Position numbers and translations under genes: made by a program. A DNA stretch of 64,000 bases from Naumannella cuiyingiana (GTDB taxonomy: Bacteria; Actinomycetota; Actinomycetes; Propionibacteriales; Propionibacteriaceae), in assembly GCF_013408305.1 (NCBI RefSeq), contig NZ_JACBZS010000001.1, positions 682,001-746,000 on the forward strand. Direction: 5' to 3'. Of this stretch, positions 9,057 to 16,898 are shown one piece after another; the first letter of the stretch is position 1, and every line of letters begins with the position of its first letter. The notes below the pieces were generated by a model. It was not told the DNA's origin, ran no database searches, and saw nothing but the letters and a program-made list of their open reading frames with translations.

Positions 9057-9668
9057 TCAAGCGTACGCGGGGGCCTCGCGGCGGTCAAACCGGGGCGTGG
9101 CCGACACCAGCAGGGCGCCGCCGATCAGCATCGGTACGCCGTAGCGCACCACCTCGCCCGCGCCGACACTCGGCAGCATCGCGACGAGATAGACCGCGAA
9201 CAGCCCCGCGGCGGCCTTGCCCACCCAGCGGCGCTGCCAGCCGACGATCAGCGCCACACCCAGCACGGCCTCGGCGATCGTCGCGGCGATCGCGGCCACC
9301 GTGACCGCCGGCGCGGGGAGGCCCGGCAACAGGCCGGCCGTGTAGGCCACGAAGGCGGGCCAGTTCCCCCAGGAGACACCGGGCGAGCCGGCGGGCCCGA
9401 ACAGGCCGAAGCGATCGGCCACCGCGCCGAGCAGGGAGACCGCCAACAACACCGCGACCACGATGCCGAGCACCCGCGGGATGCGGCCCAGGCGCTCGGC
9501 CACGCGCGGCAGCGTCGCGATGCCGAGCAGTCCGATCGCCACCAGCACGGTGCCGGTGATCCAGCCCGGCCACACCGCGAACGCGAATCCTCCGACGAGC
9601 TGGCACGCCAGTCCGCCGAAGACCCACAGCCAGCCGCCCACCCGGCGCGCCCCGTCCATCCAGCTCAT
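9057..9668 (-). CDS. DoxX-like integral membrane protein
   Basis: 203 residues with six or seven hydrophobic segments. The glycine-rich layout and the final LLVSATPRF segment resemble DoxX/DoxD-type membrane proteins of unknown function, some of which act in thiol redox or quinone metabolism. It is divergent from a MarR regulator, and a long imperfect inverted repeat lies between them. The regulator therefore probably controls this gene. The start is the ATG at 9668. Confidence 0.6.
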   Translation of the reverse strand: MSWMDGARRVGGWLWVFGGLACQLVGGFAFAVWPGWITGTVLVAIGLLGIATLPRVAERLGRIPRVLGIVVAVLLAVSLLGAVADRFGLFGPAGSPGVSWGNWPAFVAYTAGLLPGLPAPAVTVAAIAATIAEAVLGVALIVGWQRRWVGKAAAGLFAVYLVAMLPSVGAGEVVRYGVPMLIGGALLVSATPRFDRREAPAYA

Positions 9669-9697
9669 CGCGACCCCATCCGCCCCGACCGGGGCTG

Positions 9698-9766
9698 TGA
9701 TTCAGTAAGGTTCCTGACCAAATGCTAGAACGGGGATCGGATATGGTCAAGACCCTTACTAATTCA
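9698..9766. promoter_or_regulatory. Long imperfect inverted repeat, probable MarR operators
   Basis: The 26-bp segment at 9698-9723 matches the reverse complement of 9741-9766 at about 21 of 26 positions, with 17 bp between the arms. Both arms share GGTCA followed by CTTACT on their own strand. The right arm includes the ATG at 9743 and the first codons of the marR-like gene, while the left arm lies in the divergent promoter of the DoxX-like gene. Two operator copies in opposite orientation fit autoregulation plus control of the neighbour. Confidence 0.55.
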
Positions 9767-10246
9767 TCCGGCGAGCGCCCGGCACCGCTGGGCTCCCTGC
9801 TGGCGGCCGCGGGGCGCCGGCTCTCGGCGGAGCTGGACGCTGCGCTGCGCGCGGCCGGCTTCGCCGACGTCCGAGCGGCGCATGCGCCGCTGTTCCTGGC
9901 CATCGACACCGAAGGGACGAGCGTGACGGCGCTCGCCGAGCGGACCCGGATGACCAAGCAGGCGGTCGGCGAGTTGATCCGCCAGCTCAGCGATCGGGGC
10001 TATCTGGCGGTCGGTACCGACGAGGCCGACCGTCGGGTCCGGCGGGTACGCCTGACCCCGCGCGGGGAGGAGGTGCTGAGCGCCGGCCTGGGCGTGGTTG
10101 CCGATTTCGACGCCTGGCTGGCCGAGCGGATCGGCAACGAGCGGGTGGCCGATCTGCGCCGGACGCTGACGATGATCGCCGAAACCGCCCCGGACGAGCG
10201 GTCCGATCAGCCCATCGTCGCGCCGAAGAGCCGCCCCAGCAGATAG
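9743..10246 (+). CDS. MarR-family transcriptional regulator
   Basis: 167-residue winged-helix regulator. The HTH reads TSVTALAERTRMTKQAVGELIRQL (about residues 65-90) and the wing contains DEADRRVRRVRLTPRGEEVL, as in the MarR family. The ATG at 9743 is preceded by CGGGGA; an ATG at 9722 would add seven residues. The first codons lie in an inverted repeat that may be its own operator. The 3' end overlaps the convergent VIT-type gene by 40 nt. Confidence 0.88.
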   Translation: MVKTLTNSSGERPAPLGSLLAAAGRRLSAELDAALRAAGFADVRAAHAPLFLAIDTEGTSVTALAERTRMTKQAVGELIRQLSDRGYLAVGTDEADRRVRRVRLTPRGEEVLSAGLGVVADFDAWLAERIGNERVADLRRTLTMIAETAPDERSDQPIVAPKSRPSR

Positions 10247-11304
10247 GTTGCCCCGGCCGCGCCGAAACCGATCGCGAGCTGCCGCAGCGCGCGCTTGCCC
10301 GGCGAGGCGCCCGACATGATCCCGACCAGCGCGCCGGAGAGCAGCAGCGCCACCCCGACCAGCGCCAGCGAGACCGCGATCGCGGGCAGGCCGACCATGC
10401 CGAACAGGAACGGCAGCACCGGGATCAGCGCGCCACCGCCGAAGAACAGGAAGCTCGAGATGGCCGCCGACCAGGCGCTGCCGACCGCCTCGTCGGGATC
10501 GACCCCGGCGTCGGCGGAGGTGTCGATCCCGCCCAGCAGTCCGGCGGACCGGCTCTCGCGATCGCTGATCAGCGCGCCGGCCCGCGCCTCCGCCTCGTCG
10601 GGGGTGAGCCCCCGGGCCCGAAACACCAGGGCGAGCTCGTTGGTGTTCAGATCGAGATCGTCGATCACATCCACCGATCGGTGGTCGGGGCGCGAGGCGC
10701 CGAGCAGCTCGCGCTGGGAGCGTACCGAGACGTACTCCCCCGCCCCCATCGACAGCGCACCCGAGAGCAGGCCGGCAATGCCGGTCGCCAACACGATCGC
10801 CGGCTCCTGGGTGACCGCGCCGATGCCGGTGACGAGCGCCAGATTGGAGACCAGGCCGTCGTTGGCGCCGAAGACCGCGGCCCGGAACGAGCCGGCGAGC
10901 TGGCGGCGGCCGCGGGCCGCGAGGCCGCGCACCACCTCGCCGTGGATCTGTTCGTCCGCGGCCATCTGCTCGGTCGCGTGCGCGTCGGCGGCATACGGCG
11001 AGCGCGCCTCGGCGCGCTGCATCAGCGCGAGCGCGAACACCGAACCGAAGCGCCGCGCCAGCGTGCCGAGCAGGCGCACATCGAGCGAGGGTCGCGGGGC
11101 CGGCTCGGCCCGCTCCCCCAGCAGGTCCACCCAGTGCTGTTCGTGTCGGCGCTCGGCCTCGGCGAGGGCGAGCAGGATCTCGCGGTCCTCGCCGGTGCGG
11201 CGGCGGGCCAGCTCGGCATAGACCTGGCGCTCGGCGCGCTCGTCGGCAAGGTAGCCGCGCCAGCGACGGATGTCTCGCGCGTCGGGGGCGGTTGATGGCG
11301 GCAT
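10207..11304 (-). CDS. VIT1/CCC1-type iron/manganese transporter with ferritin-like domain
   Basis: 365 residues. The N-terminal ~135 residues look like a ferritin/rubrerythrin-like domain, with HEQHWVDLLGE and ATEQMAADEQIHGEVV carrying Glu/His residues. The VIT membrane domain follows with the hallmark FGANDGLVSNLALVTG, the MGAGEYVSVRSQRE segment and four or five helices. The family moves Fe2+ or Mn2+ across membranes and the N-terminal domain probably senses or oxidises iron. The start is the ATG at 11304, with TAGGA upstream. A terminator hairpin separates it from the upstream RNase gene. Confidence 0.85.
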   Translation of the reverse strand: MPPSTAPDARDIRRWRGYLADERAERQVYAELARRRTGEDREILLALAEAERRHEQHWVDLLGERAEPAPRPSLDVRLLGTLARRFGSVFALALMQRAEARSPYAADAHATEQMAADEQIHGEVVRGLAARGRRQLAGSFRAAVFGANDGLVSNLALVTGIGAVTQEPAIVLATGIAGLLSGALSMGAGEYVSVRSQRELLGASRPDHRSVDVIDDLDLNTNELALVFRARGLTPDEAEARAGALISDRESRSAGLLGGIDTSADAGVDPDEAVGSAWSAAISSFLFFGGGALIPVLPFLFGMVGLPAIAVSLALVGVALLLSGALVGIMSGASPGKRALRQLAIGFGAAGATYLLGRLFGATMG

Positions 11305-11352
11305 GGGAGTCCTATTTCGTCGTTTACGCAACTGACGCATCGAAGGATACAA

Positions 11353-11386
11353 GAGAGCGCCGCGCCCCGAGGGACGCGGCGCTCTC
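11353..11386 (-). terminator. Hairpin terminator after RNase E/G gene
   Basis: Perfect 12-bp stem GAGAGCGCCGCG (11353-11364) with its complement at 11375-11386 and a 10-nt loop. It starts 4 nt beyond the RNase stop on the minus strand and precedes the VIT-type gene. Confidence 0.75.
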
Positions 11387-11390
11387 GCGA

Positions 11391-14012
11391 TCAGCCGTCG
11401 GACTGCTGGGGCCCCGGGGATTCCGTGGCGCCGGACCCGGCCGCATCGTTGCCGGCCGGGTCGCTCGCGCCCTTGCCCGAGTCGTTCTTGCCCGAGTCGT
11501 TCTTGCCCGAGTCGTTCTTGCCCGAGTCGTTCTTGCCCGAGTCGCTCTTGCCCGAGTCGCTCTTGCCCGAATCGTCACCGGCCTTGTCGCGGTTCTTCCG
11601 GCCCTTGGCCGAGGAGCGGTCCTTCCCGCCGCGCCGGCCGCCGCGGCCCTTGCGCTCGCCGCCGTCGGAGGGCGCCTGGGTCTCGACGGGCATGTCGTGG
11701 ATCTCGTAGCCGCGGCCCGAGCAGCACTCGCAGGTCTCGGTGAAGGCCTCGGCCAGCCCGGTCCCGATCTTCTTCCGCGTCATCTGCACCAGGCCGAGGC
11801 TGGTCACCTCGGCGACCTGGTGGCGGGTGCGGTCGCGGCCGAGGCACTCGACGAGGCGCCGCAGCAGCAGCTCGCGGTTGCTCGGCAGCACCATGTCGAT
11901 GAAGTCGATCACGATGATGCCGCCGATGTCGCGCAGACGCAGTTGCCGGACGATCTCCTCGGCGGCCTCCAGGTTGTTGGAGGTGACCGTGGCCTCGAGG
12001 TTGCCGCCACTGCCGGTGAACTTGCCCGTGTTCACGTCGATCACGGTCATCGCCTCGGTGCGGTCGATGATCAACGAACCGCCCGAGGGCAGGAAGACCT
12101 TGCGTTCCAGCGCCTTGGCGATCTGCTCGTCCACCCGGCTGGCGGCGAAGATGTCGCCCTGCTCGCGGTCCCAGCGCTTGATCCGGTCGGCCAGGTGCGG
12201 CGCGACGTGGCCGACATAGGCAGTGACCGTCTCGTAGGCATCGTTGGTCGAGTCGTTGCCGTCGATGGTCAGCTCGGAGAAGTCCTCGGTGAACAGGTCG
12301 CGGACGATGCGTACCGTCAGATCGGGCTCGCCGTAGAGCAGCTTCGGGGCGCCGGAGCCGGACTTCACCTGCTTGTTGATCGCCTCCCACTGCGCCTTCA
12401 GCCGCGTCACGTCACGGACCAGCTCGTCCTCGGTGGCGCCCTCGGCGGCGGTACGCACGATCACCGATGCGTCGTCGTCGACCAGCTCGGCCAGGATCTC
12501 CTTGAGCCGCTTGCGCTCGTTGTCCGGCAGCTTGCGGGAGATGCCCGACAGGTGACCGCCCGGCGCGTAGACGATGTAGCGCCCGGGCAGCGAGACGTGG
12601 CCCGTGAGCCGCGCGCCCTTCGCGCCGACCGGGTCCTTGGTGACCTGGACCAGCACGGTCTGGCCGGACTTCAGCACGTTCTCGACCTTGCGGGCATCGC
12701 CCTCGACACCGAAGGCGTTCCAGTCGATCTCACCGGCGTACAGCACGGCGTTGCGGCCGCGGCCGATGTCGATGAACGCGGCCTCCATCGACGGCAGGAC
12801 GTTCTGGACCCGGCCGAGATAGACATTGCCGATCAGGGAGGCGGCGCTGGCCCGATCGACATAGTGCTCGACGAGTACGCCGTCCTCGAGCACGCCGATC
12901 TGGGCGAGCTCGTCGTTCTGCCGGATCACCATCTTCCGGTCGACGGACTCCCGGCGGGCCAGGAACTCGGCCTCGCTGAGGATCGGGGCGCGGCGCCGGC
13001 CGGCCGAGCGGCCCTCCCGGCGGCGCTGCCGCTTGGCCTCCATCCGGGTCGAGCCGTCGATCCCGGTGACCTCGTCGCTGGCCTTGCCGCGCCGGCCGTC
13101 GCGTACCTTGACGACCACATCGCTCGGGTCGTCATCGGCGCTGGAGGCGTCCTCCCCGCGCCGGCGACGCCGGCGGCGGCGACGGCGACCCGAGGACTGA
13201 CCCTCGTCCTCGTCGTCGGCATCGTCGTCGGACTTCGCGCCGGAATCGCCCTTGCCGTCCTTGGCCGACTCGCCCGCCTTGTCCTCGCCTTCGCCACTCT
13301 CGGCGTCGTCGGAGCCGGCGGACTGCTGGTCGTCGGACTCGTCGGAATCATCGCCGCCACGTCGGCGGCGGCGACCGCCGCGCCGGCGGCGCCGGCGGCG
13401 CGGGCGCCCGTCGCCGGACTCGTCCGAATCGTCGTTGTCGGAGTCGTCGTTGTCGGAGTCGTCGTTGTCGGAGTCGTCGTTGTCGTCGTCGGGCTCGTCG
13501 GCATCCCCATCGGATTCGCCGACACGATCGCTCTCCGGGCGGGCGGGCGCGGCCACGACCTGCGGCGGCGCGAACGGGTCCAGCAGCACGCGGTTCAGCC
13601 GGGTAGATCCGCCGCCGGCCGGCTGCACGTCCTCGGCCTCGTCGGCGCCGGTGGCGACCGCCTCGCCAGGCTCCTCGACGGCCTCGGCGGCGGGCTGTTG
13701 CTCGGCCGGGGCCGCGGTGATCTCGGTCGGTCCGACGCTCGCGTCGCTGGCAGGCTCGTCGACGATTTCGGCATCGACGGGCGTCTGATCGGTCAGCTCG
13801 GCCTCGGCCGGGATCGGGCCGTCGCCGACCACCTCGGGGGTGGCCTGTTCGGGGGTGGCCTGTTCGGGGGTGGACTGTTCCGCCGTGGGAGAGTTCTCCG
13901 GGACGGCTACCGGCGGACCCGCGGGCCTGCTGGCGGCCCGGCGGCGACGGCGCTGGGGGCGCGCGTCCTCCCCGGAGCCGTTGTCGGAATTGTTCGTCGG
14001 CTCGTCGAGCAT
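11391..14012 (-). CDS. rne: Ribonuclease E/G family protein
   Basis: 873-residue endoribonuclease for mRNA decay and rRNA processing. The catalytic core is central, as is usual in actinobacteria. The first ~350 residues are disordered and charged, with an arginine block followed by acidic SDNDD repeats and more arginine runs. An S1 domain lies at about 385-450 (IGNVYLGRVQNVLPSMEAAF). Later come the RNase E metal-site region VIDVNTGKF near 657 and IIVIDFIDM near 704, and the zinc-link cysteines CECCSGRG near 759. The tail has SGKSD/SGKND repeats. AAGGAG precedes the ATG at 14012. The arms may bind RNA and degradosome partners. Confidence 0.95.
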   Translation of the reverse strand: MLDEPTNNSDNGSGEDARPQRRRRRAASRPAGPPVAVPENSPTAEQSTPEQATPEQATPEVVGDGPIPAEAELTDQTPVDAEIVDEPASDASVGPTEITAAPAEQQPAAEAVEEPGEAVATGADEAEDVQPAGGGSTRLNRVLLDPFAPPQVVAAPARPESDRVGESDGDADEPDDDNDDSDNDDSDNDDSDNDDSDESGDGRPRRRRRRRGGRRRRRGGDDSDESDDQQSAGSDDAESGEGEDKAGESAKDGKGDSGAKSDDDADDEDEGQSSGRRRRRRRRRRGEDASSADDDPSDVVVKVRDGRRGKASDEVTGIDGSTRMEAKRQRRREGRSAGRRRAPILSEAEFLARRESVDRKMVIRQNDELAQIGVLEDGVLVEHYVDRASAASLIGNVYLGRVQNVLPSMEAAFIDIGRGRNAVLYAGEIDWNAFGVEGDARKVENVLKSGQTVLVQVTKDPVGAKGARLTGHVSLPGRYIVYAPGGHLSGISRKLPDNERKRLKEILAELVDDDASVIVRTAAEGATEDELVRDVTRLKAQWEAINKQVKSGSGAPKLLYGEPDLTVRIVRDLFTEDFSELTIDGNDSTNDAYETVTAYVGHVAPHLADRIKRWDREQGDIFAASRVDEQIAKALERKVFLPSGGSLIIDRTEAMTVIDVNTGKFTGSGGNLEATVTSNNLEAAEEIVRQLRLRDIGGIIVIDFIDMVLPSNRELLLRRLVECLGRDRTRHQVAEVTSLGLVQMTRKKIGTGLAEAFTETCECCSGRGYEIHDMPVETQAPSDGGERKGRGGRRGGKDRSSAKGRKNRDKAGDDSGKSDSGKSDSGKNDSGKNDSGKNDSGKNDSGKGASDPAGNDAAGSGATESPGPQQSDG
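11476..11565 (-). repeat. 15-bp tandem repeat in the 3' end of the RNase gene
   Basis: Six consecutive in-frame copies of CCCGAGTCGTTCTTG, the last two with one base changed, plus a partial copy. They encode SGKND or SGKSD five-residue repeats. Copy number is likely to vary by slippage because units are multiples of three. Confidence 0.9.
13431..13490 (-). repeat. 15-bp tandem repeat in the 5' part of the RNase gene
   Basis: Four in-frame copies of GTCGTTGTCGGAGTC (the last imperfect) encode acidic SDNDD repeats on the minus strand. A shorter 15-bp triplicate at 13836-13880 (GGGGGTGGCCTGTTC) encodes a TPEQA/STPEQ repeat closer to the N-terminus. Confidence 0.85.
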
Positions 14013-14331
14013 CGGGGCTCCTTCATCCGGCGGCGCATGCGCACGCCGGGGTTGGCTGCCGGCCGTGGCCGGACAGAAAGATCTCGGCGGTCAGCGGCCG
14101 GGTACGCCCCCGCGGTCGAGCCACCCGGGTGGGCGGCGTCGCGGTGGGGCCACGGTCGCGAGCTGTCACCTCGCGGCCGGTACCCGTGACCGGGTTGACC
14201 AGGTGGGACCGGTCGGTCCCGAACCTCGGCCAGTATCCCACAAGTTCCACCGGCTCCCGAAACTCCGGCGCCGGCCGCGCGCCGCGGAGGCGCTCGACGG
14301 CCCAGTTGTCCGGACTACATAGATTCACCGC
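14013..14331. other. Intergenic region, rne leader and capA promoter
   Basis: A 319-bp stretch without a gene, the longest in the window. It should hold the promoter and 5' leader of the RNase gene (minus strand). Local dyads are GCGCATGCGC at 14033-14042 and GTCAC/GTGAC arms at 14165-14169 and 14186-14190. RNase E genes are often autoregulated through structured leaders. At the other end, TAGATT at 14320-14325 lies 6 nt before the capA-like ATG and may be a leaderless -10 box. Confidence 0.4.
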
Positions 14332-15864
14332 ATGAGGCGCATCCCACCGCGTCGCCGCGCAGTACACGGTCGCGCCGCCCGGGCGGTCGCCGCGGTCGCT
14401 CTGACCGTCGCGGCCCTGACCGTGGCCGGGTGCACCGCCCCGCGCGAAACCGGCCCGCGCGAAACCAACCCGCGCGAAACCGGCCCGCGCGAAACCAACC
14501 CGGGCGCGTCCGCGCCGCTTTCCCCGGCGCCGGCCGGGACGCCGAGCACCGCGCCCCGCGTACCCCTCGTCCTGGCCGCCCACGCGACCCGCCCCGTGCT
14601 CGACATCGACGCGGCTGCCGCGCAGGCCCTGCTGGCCGGTGGCGCCGACGACTGGGCCGACCTGGGCCTGCCGCGCGGGCGCCTGCGGGTGACCTCCGCG
14701 CTGCCGGACCGGGCGGCGCCACCGGGCGCCGCGGAGGCGGCCACACCGGCCGAGGCCCTCGACCGGGTTCGCGCCGACCCCGACACGCTGGCCCTGGTGC
14801 CCGCCGACGCGGTCGACCCGACCGTACGGGTGCTGACGGTCGGCGGCGCCCATCCGCTCGCCGATCCGACCCGCTATCCGTTGACCACGTCCGGCCGACC
14901 GCCGCAATCGGTCGCGACCGTGACGATCGTCGGCGACATCATGCTCGGCCGGCGGGTGGGTGACTCGCTCGCCGCGGGCGAGGACCCGACCGCCGTCTTC
15001 GCCCCGCTGGCCGACCGACTGTCTGGGGCCGATCTCACGGTCGGGACGTTCGAGGCGGCACTGTCCGATGACGGCCCACCCTACCAGGGCGCCGATTCCT
15101 TCCACGCCGACCCCGAGATCGCACTCGCCGGGTTGGACAGGGCAGGCTTCGACGCGGTGAGCCTGGCCAACAACCACGTCGGCGACTTCGGCACCGGCGC
15201 GCTGGTGACCACCTTCGACATCTTCGACGAGGCGGGAATCGGGCGGTTCGGCGCCGGGCGCGATGTCGCCGCCGCGCGGGCACCACTGATCATGGAAGCC
15301 CAGGGGCAGCGGATCGCGTTCATCGGCACGGAGTCGATCGAGGGCGTCGCCGCCACCGAGGACTCCCCCGGCGTCAACCGGCTGTCGATGCCGCCGCGTA
15401 CCGGTCCGCTGAACCGGGCCGAGCGGGAGGCGACGTTGCAGGTGATCCGGGAGGCAGCCGCCGACGCGGACGTGGTGATCGTGATGCCGCACTGGGGCAC
15501 GCAATACACCCACGAGGTGGAGGACTCCCAGCGCGAGACCGCCCGGGCCTTCGCCGATGCCGGCGCGGATCTGGTGATCGGTGGGCACCCACACTGGGTG
15601 CAGGGCTGGGAGCAACTCGATGACACGACGGTCGCGTACTCGCTGGGCAATTTCATCTTCGACATGTCGATGAACGACCAGGTACGCCAGGGCGTGTTCG
15701 TGGAGATCACGAGCTGGGACGGCACGGTCGTCGCGGTGGATCCGGTCGCCCACCAGATCGGCGACGACCACGCCCCGCGGCTGGCCGACGACCGGGCGCG
15801 CGCGGAGATCCTCGGCGATCTGGCCTCGACCAGCTCCGGCCCGTTCGCCGACCCGGACGCCTGA
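14332..15864 (+). CDS. CapA-family metallophosphatase-like lipoprotein
   Basis: 510 residues. A signal peptide ends at a lipobox (TVAGC), so it should be anchored outside the membrane. A linker of PRETG/PRETN repeats follows. The CapA/PGA-cap domain begins at about residue 198 with TIVGDIMLGRRVGDS, then SLANNHVGDFG, MPHWGTQY and GGHPHWVQ, the metal-ligand motifs of this calcineurin-like fold. Family members act in poly-gamma-glutamate or exopolymer metabolism, but most actinobacterial ones are uncharacterised. The first ~150 residues after the linker are specific to this protein. A TAGATT box 6 nt before the ATG suggests a leaderless message. Confidence 0.85.
   Translation: MRRIPPRRRAVHGRAARAVAAVALTVAALTVAGCTAPRETGPRETNPRETGPRETNPGASAPLSPAPAGTPSTAPRVPLVLAAHATRPVLDIDAAAAQALLAGGADDWADLGLPRGRLRVTSALPDRAAPPGAAEAATPAEALDRVRADPDTLALVPADAVDPTVRVLTVGGAHPLADPTRYPLTTSGRPPQSVATVTIVGDIMLGRRVGDSLAAGEDPTAVFAPLADRLSGADLTVGTFEAALSDDGPPYQGADSFHADPEIALAGLDRAGFDAVSLANNHVGDFGTGALVTTFDIFDEAGIGRFGAGRDVAAARAPLIMEAQGQRIAFIGTESIEGVAATEDSPGVNRLSMPPRTGPLNRAEREATLQVIREAAADADVVIVMPHWGTQYTHEVEDSQRETARAFADAGADLVIGGHPHWVQGWEQLDDTTVAYSLGNFIFDMSMNDQVRQGVFVEITSWDGTVVAVDPVAHQIGDDHAPRLADDRARAEILGDLASTSSGPFADPDA
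14441..14500 (+). repeat. 15-bp tandem repeat in lipoprotein linker
   Basis: Four in-frame 15-bp units alternating CGCGCGAAACCGGCC and CGCGCGAAACCAACC, that is two 30-bp units. They encode the RETGP/RETNP linker just after the lipidated cysteine. Confidence 0.9.
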
Positions 15865-15874
15865 CCGTGGCCCG

Positions 15875-16861
15875 TCAGTGCCGGTCGGCGAGCCAGGCCC
15901 AGACGATCTCGCCGACCCGGCGAAGCTGGGCCTCGTCGACGACATCGGGGGTGTCGCGCCGGGAGTGGTAGCCGGCGTAGTCGACGCTGCCGAAGCGGGC
16001 CGCGGGCAGGCCCGCCTTCTCGAACGACCAGTGATCCGAGGTACGCCCTTCGCAGCCGCGGGCGGCGATGTCGAGGCCGGCGGCGACATCGAGCAGTTCG
16101 TCGCGCAGGTCGCTGCCGACCGGGCCGCCGGTGCAGATCGGTACCTCGTCCGCGGGCACGCCGACCCGGTCCAGGGCGATCATCGCCACCATCCGATCAC
16201 CCTGACTGCCGAGGTCGGCCACATAGCGCTGCGAGCCGTAGTGATGATCATCGTCGCCCCGCCCGCGGGGTTCCTCGGCACCGAAGGCGATGAACCGCAC
16301 CTGCTGCAGATCCTGGCTCGCCGCGAGCCGCGCCAGCTCCAGCAGCACGGCCACCCCCGACGCGTTGTCCTCCGCGCCCGGCGAGACGGCGATGGTGTCG
16401 AGATGCGCGCCGATGGTCACGTAGTCGCGGTCCGGGTCGAAGGTCGCCGGCTGGGCAATCACGTTGCTGGAGGTGCCGGCCGCGACCGGCGTACCCCACG
16501 AGTCGCCGGCCGGGACGTCGAACTCGGGACGATCGACGTCGTAGCCGAGTTGCAGCAGCCGTCGCGACACCTCATCGGCGGCCCGGGCGAAGGACTCATC
16601 GGTCGCCAGCCGCGGGCCGATGTCGCCCGCCAGCCATTCCACGTCGGCCAGCGCCGCATCGGCGGAGAACTCCGGCGCCGGGGTCGGGCTGGGGGTCGGG
16701 GTCGGCCGGGACGCGCCCGGCGCGCCGGGGGCAGGTGTCCCGGGTGGGGTGGGCGGTGCGCCGGGCGCCGGATCGCCGGCGGTGCAGCCGAGCAGCAGCC
16801 AGCCGCCGAGCGCGGCAGCGACGACGGCGGCGCGGCAGCGGGTGTTCCGGGTCGCGGTCAT
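15875..16861 (-). CDS. M28-family zinc aminopeptidase, lipoprotein
   Basis: 328 residues with a signal peptide and lipobox (LLLGC at about 22-26), then a proline-rich linker and an M28 peptidase domain. Metal-site motifs in order are GAHLDT, PGAEDNASG, FGAEEPRG, IALDRVG and YAGYHSRRDT, matching the two-zinc aminopeptidase family, so activity is expected. It should remove N-terminal residues from peptides outside the cell. A TACAGT box 7 nt upstream of the ATG at 16861 suggests a leaderless transcript. It is divergent from an MFS gene across a perfect palindrome. Confidence 0.9.
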   Translation of the reverse strand: MTATRNTRCRAAVVAAALGGWLLLGCTAGDPAPGAPPTPPGTPAPGAPGASRPTPTPSPTPAPEFSADAALADVEWLAGDIGPRLATDESFARAADEVSRRLLQLGYDVDRPEFDVPAGDSWGTPVAAGTSSNVIAQPATFDPDRDYVTIGAHLDTIAVSPGAEDNASGVAVLLELARLAASQDLQQVRFIAFGAEEPRGRGDDDHHYGSQRYVADLGSQGDRMVAMIALDRVGVPADEVPICTGGPVGSDLRDELLDVAAGLDIAARGCEGRTSDHWSFEKAGLPAARFGSVDYAGYHSRRDTPDVVDEAQLRRVGEIVWAWLADRH

Positions 16862-16868
16862 GACATCG

Positions 16869-16892
16869 ACTGTAGGCAGCGCTGCCTAGAGT
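16869..16892. promoter_or_regulatory. Divergent leaderless promoters around a 16-bp palindrome
   Basis: The perfect palindrome TAGGCAGCGCTGCCTA (16873-16888) lies in the 37 bp between two divergent start codons. A minus-strand -10-like TACAGT (16869-16874) sits 7 nt before the peptidase ATG. A plus-strand TAGAGT (16887-16892) sits 6 nt before the MFS GTG. Both boxes overlap the palindrome ends, so one bound protein could block both genes. Confidence 0.55.
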
Positions 16893-16898
16893 GAGGCC

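Noticed and set aside
11476-11565. CRISPR-like regular repeats
   Set aside because: Units of 15 bp without spacers, in frame with a coding sequence; a protein repeat, not a CRISPR array.
14023-16089. Long minus-strand open frame opposite the CapA-like gene
   Set aside because: It is the antisense shadow of a well-supported gene in GC-rich DNA; its translation is Arg/Gly/Val-rich low complexity with no family features.
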